Positions 54,341 through 64,000 of a stretch of DNA of 64,000 nt are shown in pieces. The stretch lies in assembly GCF_016801865.2 (NCBI RefSeq), contig NC_068939.1:154262240-154326239 (forward strand). The letters run 5' to 3'. Both the position numbers and the translations under genes were made by a program. This DNA comes from Culex pipiens pallens. Lineage: Eukaryota > Arthropoda > Insecta > Diptera > Culicidae. The notes below the pieces were generated by a model. The model had not been told where the DNA came from. It ran no database searches and saw nothing but the letters and a program-made list of their open reading frames with translations. How positions within the stretch are numbered: the stretch's first letter is position 1; each line of letters opens with the position of its first letter.

Positions 54341-57300
54341 AAAACATCTGAAAAGAAATGTTGTATAAATTGCTACCTAGGACACAAGAGATCGATGGAC
54401 AATGTTTCATCCAGATAAAAAAATATGTACAATGAAAAGACAATTTGTTAAAATGTACCAAATTTCATGAGATTTTGGGCAAAATTCATGGTTTGTTTTG
54501 TAGCTGACTTATTGACTGAATACTAACATTGTTCTTTGTCATACTGATCATGCCTGTTACATAACCACCTTTTGCACTTTTTTTTCATAAAATTATTTTT
54601 ATTATGTCCTTTTTGGTAACCTTTTGCACTTTTTCAACATCCAAATACAAATCAAGGCCCGGTGTGGGATCGTTATATGAAATCAAAACGAAACCACTGT
54701 CAAGTGTAGTGGTAGCATGAAAAATCGTCCACTTTTTTTTACTGTACCCTATGACGTCCAGCCACAATCCACAATGTGATTAAATCCAACCTCAGCCCAG
54801 AAATGTGCACCAGAATATGCGTTCGCGTAACTGCCGCCGCCGCCACCCAAAGCCAATTTAATTCACTTTCTCCGCCATCGTCGTCATCGCCGCCGCCGCC
54901 ATGACACAACAATATCGCACACACGTGGACGTACATTTTTTTATACCTGCGGGGGTGAACCACATAAATACTGTACTTTGGTAACCTCCGCCGGGCTATT
55001 GGTAATTGCAGGTTATTCACTCGACCGCAACGAGCAAGTCCTTACGTCCTGAAGAGGGTGCGGGGGTCCCACCGGACACGCACGACATACCCAAATAAAA
55101 AACCCCCACGCATTTGGAAGCCCGATGACTGTTGCAGATACGGAACGACCGAAAAGTGCGGAGGCGGTTCGGCGCGGTCGCGCCGTTTTCGTTCAATCAC
55201 AATTATGTTGTTCGTTTTCTTCTTCTTCTGGTTGTGTGGTTTACCGGTGTTCCGATGTCGCCGGTGTTGTTTGGAGTTCTTATCAGTGCAAGGTAGACAA
55301 AAAATAAACATTGGTCTTCTTGGGCGCGCGGCGCGGTGCAATGACTCAGGGTGACATAATTACCGAAATGAAGGTGGTGGATATTTGTAGCAGGTCGATG
55401 TGCCCAAACTAGGTGGGTTCGGTTCACGATCGATGGCATCGAAACTGTTCTGGAACTTGTTGGTTGTTTTTTTTTTTTAATTTGGGTTAGGGATCTGCAA
55501 AGTGACAACGAAGGCACCGGTAATGATCAGAATCTAACTCAATCAATCAAAATCGTCGTTCTAGATGTTTCGAAGATTCTTTCCAATACAAAACACAATT
55601 TTTAATTGCTGCCTCTCACCGTCAATACGAACTTCCACCGACTTTCAACTCCGGCCGTTATTATTGCGACAGGATAATTGCGTCGGCAGCCAAAGACAAT
55701 AATTGTTGCCTAACAGAGTGACTGTCGGCAAGGCAGAAAAAAAAGAACCATCAACTAAATAATAACACAACACAATCAACGACACAGGAAAGTAAAATCG
55801 AACACCGCCGACTGCCGAGGGATTGGCACGGGTGCAATTAATTTGCAAGCCAAGAATGGGCCTCGAATATCTGGGAGCGTCTCGGCTAGTGCTGCTGTCA
55901 ACAAAGATCAGTGTCGTCGCTCCGCGACTGGAATGTTGTAGTTTCACTGCTTCTGGATCGCGGCGCACAGCTGCCGATGGTGACACACTTCGGGCGGTGT
56001 AATTAAAATATGCGCGGAGAAATTGTCGACGACTCGTTGAAGATCTTCTACCGATTTGTCGTAAAATATCGAGAGTTGGACCATTACCGGCGCCGGCCTG
56101 GTCCGAAATAACTGAGCTAATCTGAAGGATGTTGAAGTCGCTATACCTTCAAAAGTCGGAGTTCTTATTTCTAGAAGCCTCCGGTCAATGAACTCATCTC
56201 GGTTGAGACAAAGAGATGCTCCAGCTGTTGTCGCCAGCATCCATTAGAGTGGTCTGGACGATAACCCAAGCCATGAATCAGAATAAACCCGTTGCATCTC
56301 CAACTCAAGCCGGGGTCTCCAAAGGTGAATCCGTCCGACTGGACTGACCTATTAACTAACGCTCGCTCAGCCACTTGACCACTTTACATGCCCTTAACAA
56401 AATTAGAAGAAGAAAAGGCTGAAGAACGGTTATGATGATGACCAATATGTCGCAATTAGCACCACTTTGAAGCTGCGCACAGCAGAGGGAAATTGAAACA
56501 TCTCAACACTTTCGATGCATAGCCACACGATGGAGTGGAGAAATTACAATCAATTAGTACGTTCTAACGTTCACAGCTCACGTCGTCTTCAGATATCTCA
56601 AAATGAATCGCTTGAAAGCCCTCCACTGGTCTTCGGGAGATTGGCTTGTAAACAACCCAAATAGAAAGACAGAATCGATGATAAGTGCATCATCTTCTGT
56701 AGCACGTCCGAGCGAGCACACACAAGTGGGAACTCTAAACGTCAACGTAAACAACACGAAAGCTCGAATGTCGTCGAAGATCCTCTTCAGTTCTTTCTAT
56801 TGCGGTGAAATTTTCAACTCAAAACTGGATGACACATTTGCGGATCGTACAAAGTCGACCCAGCTACCTCCAAGGTCTCCCTTGCGCGGTTGATCACCGC
56901 GTGCAGACAACAATGCTCGCGCGTGATCAAAACAGTCCCGGCTGACCAAGTGTCAATATTTACCACTCTGGAAGAGGGAGGATGAGATCGACCTCCGAGT
57001 TGAGACACCCGGGCAGCATTCCACAGCTTCTTAATCGCATTAGATGTGGTTCGTAACTTGTTCAAAACATAGAAACACATTAAGGGTGTCGTGGAAGAAC
57101 TTCCCACCTTGGGACTGCGAGACTTTCGTGGTGTGGTATGTGCCGCAGCTTCATCAGTATTCAAATTTATGTCAATTGGCCCCAAGTCCTACTTGGGACG
57201 AACAGTTCCTGGATCTAGCCGCGCTCTCAGACTCTCCCGCAGAGTCAATATTGACATGGTTTTTCTCAATGAAAAAGTGGTGGTGATCGGGCGTTGATAC

Positions 57301-58070
57301 TGGACACTGTCCGAGCCGTTTACAGTTACCTCTGCATGCAGCAGCAGATCCATCAGCGATCTCGAGGTGTGATCGCTTCTGACAGACCCCCTTGTTGCTG
57401 ACATGATCCCAATTCCGGGTGCACTTTTTCCGTCGTCACATGGTGACGGAGACCCGCACGACCACAGCAGGTTGATTGACAGCTTATGAAGTCGGGAATC
57501 TGATACCGCCGCGGCCAACAATGTTAGCGCCTCCACCCTAGGCGCAAAACAGGTCAACCCGCTCTTCCCACAGCAGATCAAACCGACCATATTTAGCTAT
57601 TTTATTACACATTTCGTCTGTGAATAAATCGGTGATAACGGAGTTGGTCATTTTTTAAGTCTGTCGTAAAACCTGCTCTAGCGGGAGGAGTTTCCAATCG
57701 AATCGTGCGGCGAAATGCGAATTTCTCTACACGGGACCGATCTTGGCAAATGGGACCTCGTGGGCGAAGAAAGGAATTGTGGTAAAGTCTATAGATAACG
57801 ATTTCGAATCAACACCCAAGCGAAAGACCTCACGGGAAGGAGTTTATCGCGAAAATTTACCAAGCCAAGTTATCTGACTTTAAATTGGTTAAAAGACTAT
57901 TTTTTGATAAAAATAGCTAAAATTTTGGTAAAATTGCTAAAATCATGGCCCTGATTGAGACTCAATACTCTTTTTTAATATCAAAAACTTTTTTTTTCAT
58001 GATTCGAATAACCGAGTCTTGTTTGTAATGTAAATGTTTTAATGATTGTTTGTAATTTAGTGTTTTTTTT
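54341..58070. other. Unassigned DNA, GC-balanced in 54.7-57.7 kb
   Basis: Trinucleotide runs (CCGCCGCC, TCGTCGTC) occur at about 54830-54900. Frames of 60-133 codons overlap on both strands at 55.0-57.6 kb. None shows a recognisable domain, signal peptide or splice framework. The stretch may be regulatory or an old retroelement. A decayed GATTATCCGAAG MITE end is at about 57995-58020. Confidence 0.4.
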
Positions 58071-60786
58071 TGCCATTTTAATCATTTGGTCATTTTCGTA
58101 ATTTTGGTAATTTTGGTCATTCTAGCCATTTTTGTCATTTTTGTGATTTTGATCATTTTGGTTATATTTGTCAATTTTTGTCATTTTTGTCATTTTTGTA
58201 ATTTTTTGTAATTTTTGTAATTTTTGTAATTTTTGTAATTTTTGTAATTTTTGTAATTTTTGTAATTTTTGTAATTTTTGTAATTTTTGTAATTTTTGTA
58301 ATTTTTGTAATTTCTGTAATTTCTGTAATTTTTGTAATTTTTGTAATTTTTGTAATTTTTGTAATTTTTGTAATTTTTGTAATTTTTGTAATTTTTGTAA
58401 TTTTTGTAATTTTTGTAATTTTTGTAATTTTTGTAATTTTTGTAATTTTTGTAATTTTTGTAATTTTTGTAATTTTTGTAATTTTTGTAATTTTTGTAAT
58501 TTTTGTAATTTTTGTAATTTTTGTAATTTTTGTAATTTTTGTAATTTTTGTAATTTTTGTAATTTTTGTAATTTTTGTAATTTTTGTAATTTTTGTAATT
58601 TTTGTAATTTTTGTAATTTTTGTAATTTTTGTAATTTTTGTAATTTTTGTAATTTTTGTAATTTTTGTAATTTTTGTAATTTTTGTAATTTTTGTAATTT
58701 TTGTAATTTTTGTAATTTTTGTAATTTTTGTAATTTTTGTAATTTTTGTAATTTTTGTAATTTTTGTAATTTTTGTAATTTTTGTAATTTTTGTAATTTT
58801 TGTAATTTTTGTAATTTTTGTAATTTTTGTAATTTTTGTAATTTTTGTAATTTTTATCATTTTTATCATTTTTGTCATTTTTGTCATTTTTGTCATTTTT
58901 GTCATTTTTGTCATTTTTGTCATTTTTGTCATTTTTGTCATTTTTGTCATTTTTGTCATTTTTGTCATTTTTGTCATTTTTGTCATTTTTGTCATTTTTG
59001 TCATTTTTGTCATTTTTGTCATTTTTGTCATTTTTGTCATTTTTGTCATTTTTGTCATTTTTGTCATTTTTGTCATTTTTATCATTTTTGTCATTTTTGT
59101 CATTTTTGTCATTTTTGTCATTTTTGTCATTTTTGTCATTTTTGTCATTTTTGTCATTTTTATCATTTTTGTCATTTTTGTCATTTTTGTCATTTTTGTC
59201 ATTTTTGTTATTTTTGTCATTTTTGTCATTTTTGTCATTTTGGTCATTTTGGTCCAAAATTACCAAAATGACCATTTTGGTCACCATGGTCATTTTGGTC
59301 ATTTTGATCATTTTGATCATTTTGATCATTTTGATCATTTTGATCATTTTGATCATTTTGATCATTTTGATCATTTTGATCATTTTGATCATTTTGATCA
59401 TTTTGATCATTTTGATCATTTTGGTCATTTTGGTCATTTTGGTCATTTGGTAATTTTGGTCATTTTGGTCATTTGGTAATTTTGGTCATTTTGGTCATTT
59501 TGGTCATTTTGGTCATTATGGTCATTTTGATCATTTAGGTCATTGTGGTCATTTTGGTCATTTTGGGCATTTTAATCATTTTGGTAATTTTGGTAATGTT
59601 GGTAATTTTGGTAACTTTTGTCATTTTGGTCATTTTGGTCATTTTGGTCATTTTGGTCATTTTGGTCATTTTGACCATTTTGACCATTTTGACCATTGTG
59701 ACACTTATTTTGATCATTTTGGTCATTTTGGTAATTTTGGTAATTTTGGGCATTTTAATCATTTTGGTGATTTTGGAAATTTTGGTAATTTTGGTTATTT
59801 TGGTAATTATGGTCATTGTCATTTTGGTCATTTTGGTCATTTTGGACATTTTGGTCATTTTGGTCATTTTGGTCATTTTGGTCATTTTGGTAATTTTGGT
59901 AATTTTGGTAATGTTGGTAAATTTTGGTAACTTTGGTCATTTTGGTCATTTTGGTCATTTTGGTCATTTTGACCATTTTGACCATTTTGACCATTTTGAT
60001 CATTCTGGTCATTTTGGTAATTTTCGTAATTTTGGTAGTTTTGGTGATTTTGGTAATTTTGGTAATTTTGGTTATTTTGGTTATTTTGGTAATTTTGAAC
60101 ATTTTGGTCATTTTGGTCATTATGGTCATTTTGATCATTTTGATCATTTTTGTCATATTTGTCATTTTTGTCATTTTTGTCATTTTGATCATTTTTGATC
60201 ATTTTGATCATTTTGATCATTTTGATCATTTTTGATCATTTTGATCATTTTTGATGATTTTGATGATTTTGATCATTTTGACCATTTTGACCATTTTTAT
60301 CATTTTGAATAATTTGATCATTTTGAACATTTTGATGATTTTTATGATTTTGAATATTTTGATCATTTGTATTTTTGCTATTTATGCTATTTTTGCTACG
60401 TTTGAAATTTTTGCTATTTTTTTTTCTATTTTTGCTTTCTTGACTATTTTTGTTATTTTTGCTAATTTTGCAATTTTTGCTATTCGGTGCTATTTTAGCA
60501 ATTTTTTTTTTGTTACTATTTTTGCATTTTTGGCTATTTTAGCTATTTTAACTTTTTAAGCTATTTTAGCTTTTGTTTGCTATTTTTGATATTTTTTGCC
60601 ATTTCTACTATTTGTGCTTTTTTTGTTATTTTTGGTATTTTTGCTATTATTGCAATTTTAGCTTTTTCGGTATTTAAGCTATTTTAGCTATTTAAATTAT
60701 TGTTAATTTTGCTACTTTGCTATTTTTGCTAGTTTTGCTATTTTTGCAATTTTAGCTATTTTTTGCTATTGTTGCTTTTTTTTACT
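58071..60786. repeat. 9-bp satellite in successive variant blocks
   Basis: Nearly all 2.7 kb is built from 9-mers. TTTTTGTAA (about 72 copies) fills roughly 58199-58852, and TTTTTGTCA (about 40) fills about 58856-59235. TTTTGATCA runs about 59295-59415, mixed TTTTGGTCA/TTTTGGTAA runs to about 60135, then TTTTGATCA again, then TTTTTGCTA-like units. A 9-bp period keeps long frames open on both strands (58168-59271 and 58190-59446). These encode only three-residue repeats and are artefacts. Confidence 0.95.
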
Positions 60787-60787
60787 A

Positions 60788-60949
60788 CAGTGGACTCTCT
60801 GGCTGTCGATCTTCTCGATATCAATATTGCTCCAGCTGTCAATAATTTTTTCAGTCCCTTCAAATAGATTGCTTTGATTTTTCATTCTATAATTTGATAA
60901 CTCCCGCTCTCGACGGTCCCTTCAATATTGACAACGAGAGAGTCCACTG
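60788..60949. mobile_element. 162-bp TA-flanked MITE inside the 9-bp satellite
   Basis: CAGTGGACTCTCT at the left and AGAGAGTCCACTG at the right are perfect inverted termini, bordered by TA (60786-60787, 60950-60951). It is likely pogo or Tc1/mariner derived. The satellite continues on both sides. Confidence 0.88.
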
Positions 60950-60951
60950 TA

Positions 60952-61150
60952 TTTGTGCTATTTTCGCTTTATTTGCTTTTTCAGCTTTTTTTTATTTTTT
61001 GCAATTTTTGCTGGTTTTGATGTTTTGCCATTTTTGCTATGATTGCTATTTTTGTTATTATTGCTATTTATGCTATTTTAGCAATTTTTGCTATTATTTG
61101 CTATTTTTGCTAGTTTTGCCTTTTTTGCCATTTTTACTATTTTTGTAACT
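60952..61150. repeat. 9-bp satellite, right part after the MITE
   Basis: TTTTTGCTA-type units resume and decay toward 61150. A short frame here (60894-61148) is again repeat translation. Confidence 0.85.
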
Positions 61151-62466
61151 TTTGTTTGCGGAACTGGTTCGGTAAATTTGGAAAAGTCAACAATCTACGC
61201 ACAAACACACACACGCCCTAATGAACGATGACTAATGTATTGCGTCTGCTGAACGCGTAGGTACCATACTACAAAAGTAAGCCATACGGATTATGATTGT
61301 TCTGTTGTATGCGCCCGCCTCGGAAAGTCGTGTTTGGCCGCGCGACATGGAGTCAAAAACCCTTTTTTTCTTGAAGGGTACTTTCAACGCGGGTTTTGCC
61401 CTCCGGGGAAGTATAATGTGTTCTCGGCGACGACGCTTTGGATGCTGGATCGCGTGGTTCTTTCTCCTACGCCTTAACCGCGCGCAGACTTAAGTCTAGG
61501 TTTCTTTTTAGTTATCTTGTTTGAAGCGGGTGCATTAATGACTCTTGAAAGGAGGCGGTGGCGGCGGCTAGTTAGAACTAGTTTTACACCGAGCTTTGTG
61601 GTGGAGAAAATCAAACAGATTTCCTAGATTTTGCTTCACGTTATGGATTTTTTTCTTAATTCGCAATCAGCTATGCCAAAATAAGTTTCGAATTTAAACA
61701 TTGAAAGGTCAAGCATAAACAAGGCAAAATGAAGATATAATTAACAAGTACGAAGAATGTCACTGGCGTGAATGAGCAAACATTTGTCGAAAAAGTGGTA
61801 CACTCAGCGATGCCTTGCTAATTAAACAAGGCAATTAGCCGTACTTACGTTTTTGTTTGCAAGTCACTCCACATTACTCACTTTGCTAATCACATCGCAT
61901 CCATCGGTATGAAAAGTGATTTAGAAACCCGTGAAGATTGATGCACTTTTACGTCCCAAACAAGAACCTTTCTGTTTTGCACTTCTTGGTGAGTCAACTT
62001 CGAGAAAATGTAAAAAAAATTGCTCCATTATCAAAAACCCCTTAGTTCAGTGGAAAATAATTGCCTCGATAGAATGTTCCAGATTACGGCAACGGTTGGC
62101 CAGCTCTCACAAACGAGAAGCCCTACACAGAGAAGAGCCAGGTCGTAGAAGAAGTTTGCCCTAGCTTTGCCAGATTATTAAACATGTCGACGACGACGTC
62201 GTTGTAGGTCGCATCGTGTCGGCTATAATCTATACAAAAAGTTAAAGGAAGAGAAGTCACTAAGTGATGATTCACCTATATTGGTGCGAGTTTTAATATC
62301 TGGGCCAGTTCTAGAATTAAAGGTTTTTGCTGTAACTGTCCAGAATTTAGAAGACTATTGTTGATGCTCGACCAGGTCAAGGGAAAATCTCCACGGTATC
62401 CTCAAGTAAGTTCGCTTGAAGTTGGACGGATTTCTGTCATTCAATGAGTTCAGAGCATTCGCGTTG
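61151..62466. other. Unassigned DNA
   Basis: It has a mixed composition with no recognisable gene. A hairpin GCCTTG/CAAGGC around TAATTAAA lies at about 61811-61833. GACGACGTCGT at about 62190-62200 is palindromic. Confidence 0.45.
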
Positions 62467-62540
62467 GGAGCAGATGGGAATCAAACCCAGGACCATTTTC
62501 TTACAAAGCGAACATCAAAAACTTTTGACTCTCCAATTCA
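62467..62540 (-). other. Decayed tRNA-like SINE head
   Basis: On the minus strand TTCGCTTTGTAAG and GATTCCCATCTGCTCC match the Thr-like head at 51692-51766. No SINE body is seen. Confidence 0.5.
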
Positions 62541-62575
62541 GGCATTAATAGGAAACTTACAAAGAGAGCAATTCC

Positions 62576-63216
62576 AGCTCAAATCAGAATTTTTCTGGTA
62601 CTTTTGTACCCGACCCTCTCCGATTTCAATAAAACTTTGTAGACATGTTGTCTTATATGAGCCATTTTTGTGTATATGGAGCCAATAGTACTCGAAAATA
62701 ACATTTGAGGAGAGCGTAAGGTATTTAAATATTTTTGTATTTTATAATTTAAAAATTACTGTATCTCGAAGCCGTTGCGTTGTATCAAAAAGTGGTCAAA
62801 GACAAACTTGTAGGAAATTGGATGGGCTTTCTGAAAAAAATACACTGAAACAAAAATACTGAAACATAAATTTAAGTTTTCGACTTAAAAATCAAAAAAT
62901 CTCAAATAAGTGGCGTGTATTTTTGTTTCAGTGTATTTTTTTCAGATAGCCCGTCCTATTTCCTGCAAGTTTGTCTTTGACCTTTTTTGATACGACGCAA
63001 CGGCTTCGAGATACAGTAATTTTTAAATTTCAAAATACAAAAATAATTAAATACCTTACGACCTTCTCAAATGTTATTTTCGAGTACTATTGGCTCCATA
63101 TACACAAAAATGGCTTATATAGGCCCAGGATAACATGTCTACAAAGTTTCATTGAAATCGGACAGGGTCGGGTACAAAAGTACCACAAAAATTCCTGATT
63201 TGAGTTGGAATTGCTC
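62576..63216. mobile_element. Foldback family 3, complete
   Basis: The ends GAGCAATTCCAGCTC and GAGTTGGAATTGCTC are flanked by AAGA (62572-62575, 63217-63220). Arms of about 250-300 bp meet around 62890, with an inner pair TACACTGAAACAAAAATA/TATTTTTGTTTCAGTGTA. A broken copy is at 11683. No protein is encoded. Confidence 0.9.
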
Positions 63217-63535
63217 AAGAGACAAACTTTATATTGCACTTTTTCACGCAATTTGTATTGATTTTACGTTGGCTACGTTTGGCAGGTTATGAATTCGCTC
63301 CTAATTCCGTCTAATTAGCAGATTTTCACTATTTAAACAACAAATTTTGCAAAAAAAAATGATAGAAACTGGCTTGCTCATTTCTTATTGAACTATTTAT
63401 CACTCGATTTCAGTTGAAAACGCTTATAATGTGTGGTGCGGTTGGCAAAATTGCTATCTCTTAGTATATCACACCGATGGAAGCTGTCTTTGTTTATGTT
63501 TTGTTCGTTTGTTTTTATTTTGATGGCTGGCTGTG

Positions 63536-63924
63536 CAGGGTTACCAGGTCAACATTTAAAAAATCTGGCAAAGTATCGATTAAAAATCTGGAAAAAAAAT
63601 CTGGCAGACAAACATTTAACATTTCTGAATGGTAAAGGGGAGGGAGGATATGAATTGATTTAAAAAATAGAATTGAGATGGTGCAACTGATTTTATGACT
63701 TCAAAAACGATGAGTTATAACATCTTCTTTTAGAAAAACACATTCTAATTTTTATTTAAGTTTTAATTAAATAAATTAATTTTTATCGAAAATTTGTTTA
63801 AAATAGGCATAAAGTAAAAAATCTGGCAAAATCTGTCAATATCTGGCACAGAGATCTTTATTAAATCTTTATTCTGGCTGTCACTTTAAAAATCTGGCAT
63901 TCCCAGGTTTATCTGGCAACCCTG
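63536..63924. mobile_element. 389-bp hAT-like MITE, CAGGGTTGCCAG type
   Basis: The termini CAGGGTTACCAG and CTGGCAACCCTG are inverted repeats typical of hAT elements. The flanks share only GCTGTG clearly (an 8-bp TGGCTGTG if two bases were lost at the right end). ATCTGGCA-type phrases repeat inside. Confidence 0.7.
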
Positions 63925-64000
63925 GCTGTGACAGCTCAAGCTCGATCATTGTTGTCATTGTTGTCCCTATGTCAATTTTTATGTACAAAGGTAAAAAAAA

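Noticed and set aside
57189..57590. 133-codon minus-strand frame with neighbours to 56814
   Set aside because: I considered a retroelement polyprotein relic but could identify no protease, reverse transcriptase or integrase motif.
58168..60198. Open frames of 367, 418 and 217 codons
   Set aside because: A 9-bp repeat leaves frames open on both strands. The predicted products are three-residue repeats.

Overview
This is nuclear DNA of an insect, most likely a mosquito of the Culex pipiens group. The only recognisable protein gene has an animal (mosquito-like) sequence and a short GT-AG intron. The DNA is AT-rich and crowded with non-autonomous transposons, including SINEs with two tRNA-like parts that recall the Twin SINEs described from Culex. 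There is no sign of bacterial gene organisation. The species call is inference; the rest is read from the sequence.

One gene stands out: an M28 metallopeptidase of the carboxypeptidase Q type at 40540-42475 (+). Its coding sequence is broken at codon 347 by a 414-bp hAT-type MITE with an 8-bp target duplication. Removing the MITE and one duplication copy restores the frame exactly (484 codons). The interrupted form might instead be spliced through the MITE.

Layout. 1-9296: a 149-bp satellite carrying a 7.9-kb LTR element (205-8102) with two identical 344-bp LTRs, a 5-bp target duplication and no gag or pol, which is a LARD-type element with nested repeats inside. 9297-11682: unassigned DNA with a candidate minus-strand promoter. 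11683-14320, 16697-18626, 20752-21640, 27846-29901, 36804-37900, 44320-45676 and 62576-63216: mainly long foldback (inverted-arm) transposons. Their ends resemble each other, and every copy with both ends has a 4-bp target duplication. 24358-26208: a TTAA-flanked element. 33498-36525: a 3.0-kb retroposed unit whose 5' part is about 16 tandem 117-bp monomers, each with an initiator and a correctly spaced DPE. Its 3' tail is shared with a tRNA-headed SINE at 51690-52490. 51580-54340: a nest of SINE, hAT and tandem repeats. 58071-61150: about 3 kb of 9-bp satellite interrupted by a TA-flanked MITE. The intervals between are unassigned AT-rich DNA with occasional GC-rich patches and several isolated splice-like signals, among them two candidate recursive splice sites on the minus strand.

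Apart from the peptidase I cannot support any protein gene. Most long open frames lie in tandem repeats or transposons. The window therefore records mainly transposon nesting around one gene, and the gene itself has been hit.
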